NCBI RefSeq assembly: GCF_004377485.1
Contig: NZ_SNTY01000014.1
Span: forward strand, 124,001-188,000
Direction: 5' to 3'
Length of the DNA: 64,000 nt
Source of the DNA: Alkanindiges illinoisensis
GTDB taxonomy: Bacteria; Pseudomonadota; Gammaproteobacteria; Pseudomonadales; Moraxellaceae
The notes under the pieces were generated by a model, which searched no databases, was not told the DNA's origin, and saw only the letters and a list, made by a program, of their open reading frames with translations. Numbering within the stretch: position 1 is the stretch's first letter; every line of letters begins with the position of its first letter. Shown piece by piece: positions 36,053-45,601 of the stretch. The position numbers were made by a program, and so were the translations under genes.

Positions 36053-36642
36053 TTAAAAGCCAGCGCGTGCGGACACATCGGCTAAAGAAAAAGACAGGAA
36101 AGGTTTTTCTGTTAATTGCCCAGCTCACCGTAATTTCACCTGTTATTATTATCTGGCTTTGGGTCGCCTTTACCAGCACAGAACCCTTTTTAATCAGTAA
36201 TTACTGGCAGCAGCATTCAAAGATTCCTGTTGCGCTCGTGGCAGTACCTTTTGCATGGATAATCTTAACATTTGATATGGGAAAGATTTCAAACTATCTA
36301 GCAGAGCATACTTTTGGTATTTTTTTAATAAAAATAATGGGCTATTTAGGCATGGGTATTTTATTTAGCCTGATTTTTATGTATTTCACTTTACCGATTG
36401 CCATCACCCAGATTACTGGTGTTGAGTATCAGGAAAAGGGTATTGCACAAAGAACCTACAGTGGTGGTGGCCGGGGATGCCATTACTATCTGCATATTCG
36501 GTTAAAAGAACTCAATGGTAGTGTTTGCATAGGTCGCGAAAGCTATAATCAGCTGTCTGATCAGCCTTTTTATATAGAGGTTACGGGTAAAAAAAGTAAG
36601 GTTGGAATGATTATTAAAAAATGGAATTTTGCTGAAAATTAA
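36049..36642 (+). CDS. Hypothetical three-span membrane protein, paralogue 2 of cassette
   Basis: A 197-residue relative of the preceding gene product. A basic cytoplasmic start (KSQRVRTHRLKKK) is followed by three membrane segments (about 20-42, 59-76 and 89-117). The C-terminal domain has GGRGCHYYLHIRL (Cys144), SVCIGRES (Cys160) and TGKKSKVGMIIKKW, matching the motifs of paralogue 1. It starts at TTG overlapping the previous TGA (TTGA), so translation is coupled. Its TAA ends one base before the right-hand 96-bp repeat. The pair probably arose by duplication and may act together as a hetero-oligomer (inference). Confidence 0.6.
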   Translation: MIKSQRVRTHRLKKKTGKVFLLIAQLTVISPVIIIWLWVAFTSTEPFLISNYWQQHSKIPVALVAVPFAWIILTFDMGKISNYLAEHTFGIFLIKIMGYLGMGILFSLIFMYFTLPIAITQITGVEYQEKGIAQRTYSGGGRGCHYYLHIRLKELNGSVCIGRESYNQLSDQPFYIEVTGKKSKVGMIIKKWNFAEN

Positions 36643-36738
36643 TAATAGACTTCTTTCATAAGTTGCACCAACTCGCCTTCGACAGGCTCAGGCAGCGTTG
36701 GTTGAGCTTGTCGAAACCAGACTTATGCAAGAGATCTA
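36643..36738 (-). mobile_element. 96-bp MITE-like repeat, copy C (inverted, right border of cassette)
   Basis: Reverse complement of copies A and B with one base changed (GTTGGTGCAAC for GTTGGTACAAC). It begins at the base after the stop codon of the second paralogue and ends 7 bases before the stop of the convergent HAD gene. Confidence 0.82.
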
Positions 36739-36745
36739 ATCTTAT

Positions 36746-37231
36746 TTAACGTATCAAATCCCATAAGCCATTAATATGCCGATATTCTCTAATTACAAGG
36801 TTTTTCTCAGGTAATGGAAGATGAAAAGCATTGAACCAGATGGCATTTAACCCTGCCTCTAGTGCAGGAATGATGTCTTTTTCCAGTGAATCACCAATCA
36901 TTGTGATGTCAAATGGCTCAACAGCCAGTTTTTCTACAATAGCCTGATAAAAACGGGCAGAACTTTTTTCAATGCCCAAATTGGCCTTGCAAAAATAACC
37001 TGAAATATATTGGGATAAATGAACGCGATCAAATGCTTGCTGAATTTCTGCTTCGGATGAATCAGCAGCGCCTGTGGCAATATAAACTTTATGGTGTGCT
37101 GACAGATAGGCCAGTGTTTCTGCTGCTCCGTCAACCGCCTGAACAGTTTCCCAATAGCACATTTTGCCAGTATATTGAGGAAAATCGACCATCAGGGTAT
37201 TGCCCCAGTCGAATAAATAAATAGTGCTCAT
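36746..37231 (-). CDS. HAD-superfamily phosphatase
   Basis: A 161-residue HAD hydrolase if started at the ATG at 37231 (MSTIYLFDWGNT); an ATG ten codons earlier is possible. Motif I is FDWGNTLM, so the usual second aspartate of DxDxT is replaced by glycine (D-W-G-N-T), as in several HAD enzymes that still act or act poorly. Motif II threonine (YIATGA) and motif IV (MIGDSLEKDIIPALEAGL) are present. Substrate unknown. Its 3' end abuts the 96-bp repeat. Confidence 0.75.
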   Translation of the reverse strand: MSTIYLFDWGNTLMVDFPQYTGKMCYWETVQAVDGAAETLAYLSAHHKVYIATGAADSSEAEIQQAFDRVHLSQYISGYFCKANLGIEKSSARFYQAIVEKLAVEPFDITMIGDSLEKDIIPALEAGLNAIWFNAFHLPLPEKNLVIREYRHINGLWDLIR

Positions 37232-37285
37232 GTGAATCAGGCAAAGTTTGAATAAGATCAAATCATAAGACTAAAACACCAATAA

Positions 37286-37311
37286 AAAAACAGCGCCGAA
37301 ACGCTGTTTTT
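37286..37311 (-). terminator. Terminator of the glycerophosphodiesterase gene
   Basis: AAAACAGCG pairs with CGCTGTTTT around CCGAAA. On the minus strand a run of seven T follows. It lies 16 bases after the stop at 37327. Confidence 0.85.
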
Positions 37312-37326
37312 CGTTTAGCTTAAAGC

Positions 37327-38529
37327 CTATTTGCCATCACGGGCGGCCACGGCGGTATCGACAAAATCGGTAAACACGCCATCAACGCCCAAGTCATAAA
37401 ACTTTTTATATTCGGCTTTGGGGTCGTTTTTATAATCACTGGCCAAACGGCGTGGTTCATTGCGGAAAGTAAAGGGTACTACTTCCAGCCCAATAGCATG
37501 CGCATTTTTAACCACATTGCTGGCAGGTAATAAAACACGGTCACGCTCATCCAGCTTGCCGTCATTGTTCAGGTCATCAGCCTTGCCATCATTATTGGCA
37601 TCTACCGTTTTGGAGCTAATCAGGTAAGGCTTCCACGGCCCGATAATATCAGCATAGGTTTTAATTTCTGCCAAGCCGGTGGGAGTCAGCATAGCGCCAT
37701 AGGTTTTGTCAGTTTTGCCAGCCACTGTCCAGTCATACGGACGCAGCGATGGCGCTTCAAACTGCATATTACCGTTGCTGTCAATGTCGTAGCCATCGAT
37801 GAGCTGCACTAATCGAACATCCGTTTTGCCGTTAAGATATTTGAGGTTGCTCACTTCAAACGACTGGATAATGGCTGGCGAATCTTTTTTGCTGTAGCCG
37901 TATTTGGCTAAAATACGCAGTAGTTCATCTTCAATTTTATATTGGCCAAAAATACTGGCATGGAAAGTAGAGTGCTTGATTTCAGGGATAATGCCGACGT
38001 TTTTGCCCAGACGCTTGTTTTCGGCCTGTACGGTTTGAATCATTTCCTCAAGGGTTGGAATTGCAAACTGGCTATCGTACTGGGTGCTGCGATCCTGCGG
38101 TAATGGCTGAATGGCACGCAGGGTTTTGAGTTCCGCCAGGGTAAAATCTGAGACAAACCAGTCGTCTTTAACGTTTACACCGTCAATCATTTTGCTGGTT
38201 TTACGGCTGGCAAATTCAGGATGAGAGGCCACATTGGTGGTGCCGCCAATATTGGGTTCATGGCGGCAAACCAGTATGCCATCTTTGGTCATCACTAGAT
38301 CCGGCTCAACAAAATCTGCACCCAGTTCAATGCCTTTTTTATAGCCTTCCAGCGTGTGATCCGGCAAATAACCCGCCGCGCCGCGATGGCCGTATACCAG
38401 TGCTTTTTTAGGCGTTGGGCTAATGACGCCTGTGTTGTCACTATTATCGTTGTCATCATTACAGCCAGCTAAAGCAGTGGCCAAAATAGAGCCAATCACT
38501 GCGCCCATCAATTTTTGCTTGTTCAACAT
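37327..38529 (-). CDS. Lipoprotein glycerophosphodiester phosphodiesterase (GlpQ-like)
   Basis: A 400-residue enzyme hydrolysing glycerophosphodiesters to glycerol 3-phosphate and an alcohol. The signal ends in LAGC (lipid-modified Cys23), followed by an Asp/Asn/Ser-rich linker, so it is membrane-anchored in the periplasm. The GDPD catalytic motifs are [12 protein letters not shown] and the metal/catalytic [17 protein letters not shown]. Near residues 310-330 there is an EF-hand-like [19 protein letters not shown] segment, probably a calcium site. GGAAA lies eight bases before the ATG. Confidence 0.9.
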   Translation of the reverse strand: MLNKQKLMGAVIGSILATALAGCNDDNDNSDNTGVISPTPKKALVYGHRGAAGYLPDHTLEGYKKGIELGADFVEPDLVMTKDGILVCRHEPNIGGTTNVASHPEFASRKTSKMIDGVNVKDDWFVSDFTLAELKTLRAIQPLPQDRSTQYDSQFAIPTLEEMIQTVQAENKRLGKNVGIIPEIKHSTFHASIFGQYKIEDELLRILAKYGYSKKDSPAIIQSFEVSNLKYLNGKTDVRLVQLIDGYDIDSNGNMQFEAPSLRPYDWTVAGKTDKTYGAMLTPTGLAEIKTYADIIGPWKPYLISSKTVDANNDGKADDLNNDGKLDERDRVLLPASNVVKNAHAIGLEVVPFTFRNEPRRLASDYKNDPKAEYKKFYDLGVDGVFTDFVDTAVAARDGK

Positions 38530-38815
38530 AATGTTATTTCCAGATTTTGTCTTTTATGACGCCTTTTACTAAAGATATAGTGAGTAAAAGAGTTGGCGCT
38601 AGTCTGCATGAGGCTTATGACAAGCCCATGAATCTGCCATATAGGTTTGCAGGCAGGTAAAGAGTTAAGGAGCGCGCAAAGGGCAGGCTTTGCAGATGAC
38701 TTGTCTGTATAAAAGCATTTATTTCAGTGAGACAAGCACCTAGAATAGCCCTCTTTCTGCCTGTAGTTCGCCAACATCATTGTGGTGAGAGACATGCACG
38801 CATTACCCAATCCTG

Positions 38816-40270
38816 ATGCTGGCCTGTAGTCCGGCCATTTGCAGTAAATTTCCCATGAACTCGTCTACACCCGAAAGCTTCCCACAAAGCCAGGCACAAA
38901 ATCAGCCAACCAATCATCTTAAGCGCAGTATGCAAACCCGTCATCTAGTGATGCTGTCGCTGGGCGGTGCCATTGGGACGGGCCTGTTTTTAAATTCAGG
39001 CGGTGTGATTGCCCAGACTGGCCCGGTGGGTGCAATGCTGGCATATTTTATTGGCGGGATTATTGCCTATCTGGTGATGCTGTGCCTTGGCGAGCTAGCG
39101 GTGCATGTGCCGGACAGTGGCGCGTTTAGTACCTATGCCACGCGGTTTATTAATCCCGCCACAGGTTACATGATTGCATGGCTATACTGGCTTACCTGGA
39201 CGGCCACGCTGGGCACCGAATTCACGGCAGCGGGGATTTTAATGCAGCACTGGTTTCCGCAGGTCTCGGTGTGGATCTGGTGTGCGCTGTTTGCAGTGGT
39301 CATTTTTTTATCCAATGTGTTTTCTACCCGGGTGTTTGCTGAAACCGAGTTTTTTCTGGCCTTCATCAAGGTGGCCACGGTTTTAATTTTTATTATTCTG
39401 GGTGGCTGTGCTGTTTTTGGGTTGATGCCTGCTTTTATGAATGGCTTTCAACCAGCGCCATTGCTGCATAACCTATATGCACAGGGCTGGTTTCCCAATG
39501 GCCTGATGCCGATTTTAGTCACCATGCTGGCGGTTAATTTTGCCTTTTCCGGTATGGAGCTCATTGGTGTGGCCGCTGGTGAAACCGATAATCCAGGCAA
39601 AACCATTCCCAAAGCCATTAATGCGGCGCTATTACGCCTATTAATCTTTTTTGTGGGTACCATTTTTATTATTGCTGCACTGATTCCCTTTGAGCAGCTT
39701 GGCCTGACAGAAAGCCCGTTTGTGCTGGTGTTTGAGCGTATGGGCATTCCCTATGCTGCTGATATCATGAATTTTGTGATTATCACTGCACTGCTGTCGA
39801 CGGCCAATTCCGGCTTGTATGCCGCTTCACGCATGATGTGGTCATTGTCCCAGCAAAATATGCTGCCCAAAACCTTTGGCAAGCTGACCCGGCGCGGGAT
39901 TCCACTCAATGCGCTGATGTTTAGCATGATTGGCGGCTTGGCATCTCTGCTCACCAGCGTGTTTGCTGCGGAAACCATTTACACGCATTTGCTGTCGATT
40001 GCTGCGTTTACCATGGTGGTGGTATGGATGAGCGTGGCGGTGAGTCATTATCGGTTTCGCAAGCAATTTCTAGCTCAAGGGGGCCAGCTCCATGACTTAA
40101 CCTACCGTGCGCCATTTTTCCCGATTGTGCCGATTGCAGCCTTTGTGCTGTGTTTTATTACCTGTCTGGGCATGGCGTTTGATCCCAGTTTGCTGGGTGG
40201 TTTAATTGGTTGCCTGCTGTTTATTGCCGGGTGTTATGCCAGCTATTACAAATGGTATGCACCAGCCTGA
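38816..40270 (+). CDS. Amino acid permease (APC superfamily, AAT family)
   Basis: A 484-residue (or about 471 if begun at ATG 38855) inner-membrane amino acid/H+ symporter. The hallmark start of the first helix, MLSLGGAIGTGLFLNSGG, is present, and about twelve membrane segments follow. A second family motif, GMELIGVAAGETDNPGKTIP, lies in the middle. It resembles lysine, aromatic and GABA permeases of enteric bacteria; the substrate is not clear. No candidate start has a good ribosome binding site. Confidence 0.87.
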   Translation: MLACSPAICSKFPMNSSTPESFPQSQAQNQPTNHLKRSMQTRHLVMLSLGGAIGTGLFLNSGGVIAQTGPVGAMLAYFIGGIIAYLVMLCLGELAVHVPDSGAFSTYATRFINPATGYMIAWLYWLTWTATLGTEFTAAGILMQHWFPQVSVWIWCALFAVVIFLSNVFSTRVFAETEFFLAFIKVATVLIFIILGGCAVFGLMPAFMNGFQPAPLLHNLYAQGWFPNGLMPILVTMLAVNFAFSGMELIGVAAGETDNPGKTIPKAINAALLRLLIFFVGTIFIIAALIPFEQLGLTESPFVLVFERMGIPYAADIMNFVIITALLSTANSGLYAASRMMWSLSQQNMLPKTFGKLTRRGIPLNALMFSMIGGLASLLTSVFAAETIYTHLLSIAAFTMVVVWMSVAVSHYRFRKQFLAQGGQLHDLTYRAPFFPIVPIAAFVLCFITCLGMAFDPSLLGGLIGCLLFIAGCYASYYKWYAPA

Positions 40271-40313
40271 TTGCCATGAAATCTGCTGTATCACTGGGTT
40301 TTAATCAATAAAA

Positions 40314-41129
40314 TCAGGCTGGAATATGCAGGATCAGTTCCAGCACCAGCTTGCTGCCAATAAAGCCCACCAGCAGCAATCCAAAGCCCCATAGGGTAAA
40401 GCTAATGGCACGCTGCCCGCGCCAGCCCAGTCGCCAGTGACCAATTAACAGCGTACCAAATACCAGCCACGACAAAATGCTAAACACGGTCTTGTGCGCC
40501 AGATGCTGGGCAAAAAAGCTGTCAATGGTAAAAATCCCAAAACTCAAGGCCAGTGTCAGCAATCCAAAACCCAGCGCAATCATGTCAAACAGTAGTTTTT
40601 CCATGGTTTGCAATGGTGGCAGCAGGGCCACCCAGATGCGTTTATCGGTTTTTTGCTTGAGTTCGCGGTTTTGCGCCCACAGCAAAATGGCCTGAATACT
40701 GGCCATCCATAGCACGCAATAAGCCGCCAGCGACAGGAAAATATGCACGTCCAGCCATAACCCGCCCTGGTTTAATGACACAAATGGCCCATGCCAGATC
40801 ACACTCATGAGCAGGCCAACACAAGCCACGGGCGTTGCCAGCAGGTTTAATCCTAAAATGGGCCGATAGGTACTAAACAAAAAGCTGAATGCCAGCATTA
40901 GCCAGCAGGTGAGCGAAATCAGGTTAAAAATATTGTAATTAATCCCTGCCGGGGTGATGAGCGCCGGAAACAACACTGACGCATGTAGAATCAGGCCAAT
41001 GCTCAGCAATACCAGTGTCACCAGCTTGCGGGGTGGCATTTTTTGTAATAAATGAATCAGCAAATACCAGAAGGTACTGGCATACGCAGCCGTCGCAAGC
41101 AGTGCTATAATCACAGGCAGGCTAGTCAT
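40314..41129 (-). CDS. Cytochrome c assembly-type membrane protein (YpjD-like)
   Basis: A 271-residue protein of the CcsA/CcmC-like family, with about eight membrane segments. The typical WxWD-like signature region is replaced by HGPFVSLNQGGLWLDVHIFLSLAAY, with a conserved histidine and the WLDVH core. In E. coli YpjD has no clearly known function and lies next to ffh on the opposite strand, as here. I start it at the ATG at 41129, which has AGGG upstream, in place of the TTG three codons earlier. It diverges from ffh. Confidence 0.85.
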   Translation of the reverse strand: MTSLPVIIALLATAAYASTFWYLLIHLLQKMPPRKLVTLVLLSIGLILHASVLFPALITPAGINYNIFNLISLTCWLMLAFSFLFSTYRPILGLNLLATPVACVGLLMSVIWHGPFVSLNQGGLWLDVHIFLSLAAYCVLWMASIQAILLWAQNRELKQKTDKRIWVALLPPLQTMEKLLFDMIALGFGLLTLALSFGIFTIDSFFAQHLAHKTVFSILSWLVFGTLLIGHWRLGWRGQRAISFTLWGFGLLLVGFIGSKLVLELILHIPA

Positions 41130-41279
41130 GCCATTCAACCCTGATTCTAATGGTTTGGATTTTCATTATTAACGATTCGACCATATTCAACCGTCTGGTA
41201 TGTAATATCCTATAGCATCTGGAGCGGTAATTTTCTATTCTAGGCAATATTTTTTGCAAAGTTACAAGCGGAATTCGCA

Positions 41280-42746
41280 ATGTTTGATACTTTAACCGAT
41301 CGTTTGACGCAAAGCCTGCGCAATGTCACAGGCACCGGGCAGCTTAACGAAGATAACATCAAGGATACCTTGCGGGAAGTACGCATGGCACTGCTGGAAG
41401 CAGACGTGGCATTGCCGGTAACCCGTGAGTTTATTGAAAAAGTAAAAGCCGAAGCACTGGGGCAGGAAGTCTTAAAGCAATTATCGCCCGGTCAGGCGTT
41501 CGTGAAAATTGTTTACGACCAGCTTACTGAAATGATGGGCGAGGCTAATCAAAGCCTGAACCTGTCTGCCAAGCCTCCAGTAGTGATTTTGCTGGCAGGT
41601 TTGCAGGGTGCCGGTAAAACCACCACGGCAGGTAAGCTGGCCAAGTTTTTAAAAGATCGCCAAAAGAAAAAAGTAGTGACTGTTTCTGCCGACGTGTACC
41701 GTCCCGCCGCCATTGAGCAGTTACGCAGTGTGTCCAATGATGTGGGCGTGGATTTTATTCCCTCATCAAGCGACGAAAACCCGATTGACATTGCCATGCG
41801 TGCCATTGAGCAGGCCAAAATCAAGTTTGCCGACGTGCTGATTGTGGACACTGCTGGCCGCTTGCATATTGATGAATCCATGATGGATGAAATCAAGGCG
41901 CTGACGGCTGCGATTAACCCAACCGAAACCCTGTTTGTGGTCGATTCCATGACCGGACAGGATGCGGCCAATACCGCCAAGGCGTTTAATGATGCTTTGC
42001 CGTTAACCGGTGTGATCCTCACCAAAACTGACGGTGATGCGCGTGGTGGTGCCGCGCTGTCAGTGCGTGCCATTACCGGCAAGCCGATCAAGTTTTTAGG
42101 GATGGGCGAAAAGCTGGATGCTTTGGAGCCGTTCCACCCTGAGCGGATTGCCCAGCGTATTCTGGGCATGGGTGACGTGCTGTCGCTGGTAGAAGAAGTT
42201 GAACGCAAGATTGACCGCGAAAAAGCGGAAAAGATGGCGAAGAAACTGCAAAAAGGCGGTGCATTTAACCTTGAAGACATGCTGACCCAGTTTGAACAAA
42301 TGAAAAACATGGGCGGTATGGCAGGCTTTTTGGACAAATTGCCGGGCATGAGCGGCAGTGGCATTCAGCAGGCGCTGGAACAGGCCAAGCCGGAAAAGGA
42401 AGTGGGCAAAATGGAAGCGATTATTCGCTCCATGACCATTAAAGAACGCCGCAACCCAGATATTATCAACCCAAGCCGTAAGCGCCGTATTGCTGCCGGT
42501 TGTGGCATGGAAATTCAGGATGTGAACCGCTTGCTCAAGCAGCACAGCCAGATGGCCAAGATGATGCGCAAGTTTTCCAGCCCCGGCGGCATTGCCAAGA
42601 TGATGCGTGGCATGAAAGAGCTGCAAGGTGGCGGCGGTGGTGGTTTAGGCCCGTTGTTTGGCGGTGGTGCCGAGGGCGCAGATGGCGGGCAGGGTAGAAT
42701 GCCTGGCAATATGCCATTGCCACCGGGTTTTGGTAAAAAGCGTTAA
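41280..42746 (+). CDS. ffh: Signal recognition particle protein Ffh
   Basis: A 488-residue GTPase binding 4.5S RNA and nascent signal sequences, and docking to FtsY. Domains in order: N (1-95), G (to about 295) with GLQGAGKTTTAGKLA, the DTAGR motif and TKTDGDARGGAALS, then the methionine-rich M domain with the RNA-binding SRKRRIAAGCGMEIQDVN. The tail is glycine-rich, ending PPGFGKKR. GCGGAA lies about ten bases before the ATG. A shared terminator follows. Confidence 0.97.
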   Translation: MFDTLTDRLTQSLRNVTGTGQLNEDNIKDTLREVRMALLEADVALPVTREFIEKVKAEALGQEVLKQLSPGQAFVKIVYDQLTEMMGEANQSLNLSAKPPVVILLAGLQGAGKTTTAGKLAKFLKDRQKKKVVTVSADVYRPAAIEQLRSVSNDVGVDFIPSSSDENPIDIAMRAIEQAKIKFADVLIVDTAGRLHIDESMMDEIKALTAAINPTETLFVVDSMTGQDAANTAKAFNDALPLTGVILTKTDGDARGGAALSVRAITGKPIKFLGMGEKLDALEPFHPERIAQRILGMGDVLSLVEEVERKIDREKAEKMAKKLQKGGAFNLEDMLTQFEQMKNMGGMAGFLDKLPGMSGSGIQQALEQAKPEKEVGKMEAIIRSMTIKERRNPDIINPSRKRRIAAGCGMEIQDVNRLLKQHSQMAKMMRKFSSPGGIAKMMRGMKELQGGGGGGLGPLFGGGAEGADGGQGRMPGNMPLPPGFGKKR

Positions 42747-42765
42747 GTTTGAAGTACTGGAATTA

Positions 42766-42792
42766 AAAAACGGCCTTAAGGGGTCGTTTTTT
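42766..42792. terminator. Terminator between ffh and the pentapeptide gene
   Basis: AAAAAACGGCC and GGGTCGTTTTTT form a stem with one wobble and a TTAAG-type loop. Each strand ends in a T-run. Its right end overlaps the stop codon of the pentapeptide gene. Confidence 0.75.
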
Positions 42793-44569
42793 AGTTAATA
42801 GTAAAGGTTCCGTCAGGATTTCTTTTTTGCCCATATTTTTTAAGGCTTTTTAAAAGTTCAAGATTTTGTATTTTTCCTTCTAGCCATTCGGGATCATCAT
42901 CCCAGATTGCACCATTAAGAAGTATGGTTTCACGGACTTTATCACTTTCCCAATATTGATCTTCATACTCATGGTCGAGAAATAAAGTGAAACGGTTAAT
43001 CTTTGCACCAGTAAAAATAGTACCTTCGAAGGCTACCCCAGATAGATTGGCGTTATGCAGTTGAGAGTTTGTTAAATTTGTATTGCTCATTATAGAGTCT
43101 TCTAAATCAGCAAATTGTAGGTTGCAGGAGCGAAAACTTGTATTTGTCAAATTTGTATTTCTTAAGTCTGCGTAAGTTAGATGACTATAATTAAGCTTGG
43201 TTTGTACTAGGAGTGCATTTTGAAAGTTAGCTTTTTGAAAATTAGATTGATTAAAATTTGCATAAGAGAGATCTGCATATCGAAGCTTAGTTCCTTGTAG
43301 CTGCGTCCCGCTGAAGTAAGAAAATGATAAATCTATGTGATCTAAAGTTAAGCCAGCTAAAGTTAATTCTCCAAAAGAAAAATTCATGTTGCCTGTACCT
43401 TTAAGGTTTAAACCTATTAGTTGAGGCAAAAATAATCTTAGATGATTACCATTTGCTCCAATTAGAGCTCTATTTAAGGCTGCGATAATTGGATTCTTAT
43501 GAAATTGGGGTAATGAATTTTTAAATTCTTGCTCATTATAAAAACGTGCTTGTTGCTGAGTAATAATAGATTCCCAAATGGCATGAATCAGTAAAAATGC
43601 AGGTTGCATAAATTGCTCGCCATACTTACCAAACATAAAGGCTTCTAGCTGGGCAATCGCGCTAGCTTGTAAAGCTTCTGCACCTAAACGGCGGCTAATA
43701 CTGTTACTGCCTTCTGGGACAAGAAAATCCTCTTGGCTGGTTGTCGTTTCTTCGATATTTTCCTGAATGTCTTTAGTCGTTTTATTTGTGGTTTTAGTGG
43801 TAGTAGTTTGCTTGATTTCGGGCAAATGAAAGCCACTCGCCCATTCACTCAGTTTTTGAAAGTCTTTTAGATTAGTATCTTTGCGGCCATTTTCAATTTG
43901 CACGCGATTATTTTTATCCCTAAATACCCAAATAATAAAAATGACAGGTGAAGTTATCACGGTAGTAATCAGTGCTGCTAAAACTGGGCTACGCGAATCT
44001 TTGATTAAAATACTTATCGTGTCGCTATCAAATTTTAGCCACTTATATAGAATGAATAAAATAACTAATGAAATAAAAGTGGCTATAGCGACTTTCAGTA
44101 TACGCTGCGCAGTTTGTGATTGATGATCAAGATTGACCCCCAAATTACGCTTTTTCCATCGTTCAAAATCAACTTTTTGATATGCAATGCTAGCTTTTAT
44201 AAACGCATCAACACGCTCTTTTAAGATTATTATTTTTTTAAATTCTTCATCTTCCCAGTCTGGGCCTTTATATTCTTTATCCTCATGCTTTAGATGATAG
44301 TGATGATATATGGCGTCACGATTAGACCAAGCAATAAAAGCTTTGATGTCTTTGCAAATTTCTTTTAGTTGATCGGGTACATAAAAAGCAAAAACTAATA
44401 TTTCGCAAAAAAGTGCCAAGATTATTAGTCCTAAAGAAACCCAAGGATTAATCTGTTTATCTAATAAATTAAAAGTACCGTAAGATAGAGCGAGCATTAT
44501 TAGGTTAATGATAATAACCCAGCGCCGTTTAACCGGATTTCTCCAAAAATCTTGAAGCCAATTTCTCAT
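42791..44569 (-). CDS. Membrane-anchored pentapeptide-repeat protein
   Basis: A 592-residue, A+T-rich protein. Two membrane segments lie near the N-terminus (about 16-35 and 41-62) and two more near 168-188 and 199-217. A threonine-rich linker (TTTKTTNKTTKD) leads to a helical part and then about 20 pentapeptide repeats of the A(D/N)LxX type between about 395 and 545 (for example YADLSYANF, NLTNTSF, NANLSGVAF). This folds as a right-handed beta-helix. The family covers diverse roles; membrane pentapeptide proteins are mostly unstudied. The A+T content differs from ffh and coaX, which suggests transfer. Confidence 0.8.
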   Translation of the reverse strand: MRNWLQDFWRNPVKRRWVIIINLIMLALSYGTFNLLDKQINPWVSLGLIILALFCEILVFAFYVPDQLKEICKDIKAFIAWSNRDAIYHHYHLKHEDKEYKGPDWEDEEFKKIIILKERVDAFIKASIAYQKVDFERWKKRNLGVNLDHQSQTAQRILKVAIATFISLVILFILYKWLKFDSDTISILIKDSRSPVLAALITTVITSPVIFIIWVFRDKNNRVQIENGRKDTNLKDFQKLSEWASGFHLPEIKQTTTTKTTNKTTKDIQENIEETTTSQEDFLVPEGSNSISRRLGAEALQASAIAQLEAFMFGKYGEQFMQPAFLLIHAIWESIITQQQARFYNEQEFKNSLPQFHKNPIIAALNRALIGANGNHLRLFLPQLIGLNLKGTGNMNFSFGELTLAGLTLDHIDLSFSYFSGTQLQGTKLRYADLSYANFNQSNFQKANFQNALLVQTKLNYSHLTYADLRNTNLTNTSFRSCNLQFADLEDSIMSNTNLTNSQLHNANLSGVAFEGTIFTGAKINRFTLFLDHEYEDQYWESDKVRETILLNGAIWDDDPEWLEGKIQNLELLKSLKKYGQKRNPDGTFTIN

Positions 44570-44668
44570 TTAATTCTTATCTCAATCCATGACCCATTAT
44601 CTTTATTCAAACAAGTGCGTATAAGCTGGCTTAATGCAAATCATCCGGCGTATAGTGGTAACTCACTC

Positions 44669-45502
44669 TTAAAAACTTATTCTTAAAAATTCGCCATCGG
44701 CAAACACATTATGGCCAAAACCACATTCCCCTTGTGTGGTTTCCAATATCACACTGTCTGCTTTAAAACGCATTTCCACTGTGCAGCCTTCACCAGCCGC
44801 CAGCCCTTCGGTTTCACTTTCTTTCCAGACAGCTTTGCCATTTTTAATCGGACTAAGCGTAGTAAATTCGCCCATATTCGGGCCGTAATACATACTCATC
44901 ATGCCCATATACAAGCCAGAAAATGAAATCTGATATTGCGTGCCTTTTTGCTTCACGCCAACGATATTCCATGCGCCATTGCCCGCATATTGCCAGTATT
45001 CACCCACTGGGCTTTTGCTTTGACTGGATGTATCCAGTTTAGCCAGTTCGGCTTTAATCAGGTTCAGGTTGTACTGCGATTTTTTATCATCCGGGTTAAT
45101 CATCAGCCATGCACGGGCTTTGAGATAATCCTTTTGCTTGATATAGGTGAGTGCCACATTGTTGTCCGCCGTAGCCACTGCACCGTCAGATATGGAAAAT
45201 CTGGGCTGATTGCCCTGAAACATAACCCGGCAGGCGTGGCTCCATGCGGCCTGCGTTTCAAAAAGGGTGCGCGCTTTGTTGTAGTTGCCTGCGTGATAGG
45301 CTTTTTGCCCGGCCTGTGCATAGCCTGTTATTTTCTTGCAGTCAGCAAGCTGCTGTTTTTCCTGTGCCTCTTCCGTATCTATTGCATGCGTTGGGGTCGT
45401 AGCACTTATCCCTAAAACTACAATAAATAATCCAAAAATTTGAACAGGCTGGGTTTGGATCATGGTTCTGTTTTTTTGGATTGTTGTCATTATTAGGCTC
45501 AT
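44669..45502 (-). CDS. Hypothetical secreted protein with TPR-like helices
   Basis: A protein of 277 residues with a signal peptide (hydrophobic FGLFIVVLGISA, then cleavage after THA) and several possible start codons within the first 15 residues. After it comes a helical TPR-like part (KKITGYAQAGQKAYHAGNYNKARTLFETQ), then a beta-rich C-terminal domain with two cysteines (EGCTVEMRF, QGECGFGHN). It is probably periplasmic. It is encoded just upstream of the pentapeptide gene on the same strand. The function is unknown. Confidence 0.6.
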   Translation of the reverse strand: MSLIMTTIQKNRTMIQTQPVQIFGLFIVVLGISATTPTHAIDTEEAQEKQQLADCKKITGYAQAGQKAYHAGNYNKARTLFETQAAWSHACRVMFQGNQPRFSISDGAVATADNNVALTYIKQKDYLKARAWLMINPDDKKSQYNLNLIKAELAKLDTSSQSKSPVGEYWQYAGNGAWNIVGVKQKGTQYQISFSGLYMGMMSMYYGPNMGEFTTLSPIKNGKAVWKESETEGLAAGEGCTVEMRFKADSVILETTQGECGFGHNVFADGEFLRISF

Positions 45503-45601
45503 CTTGGTCGGTTTTACATGGTTTGACTAAGCGTAATTAGCTTGAGTTTCTGTATGTTTAGGAGGGGTAGCTAATCCCTTTAAATAGTGATCAATCTACT
45601 G

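Noticed and set aside
35371-36738. Complete insertion sequence with transposase
   Set aside because: The segment between the repeats encodes only the two membrane proteins; no DDE or HUH transposase motif is present.
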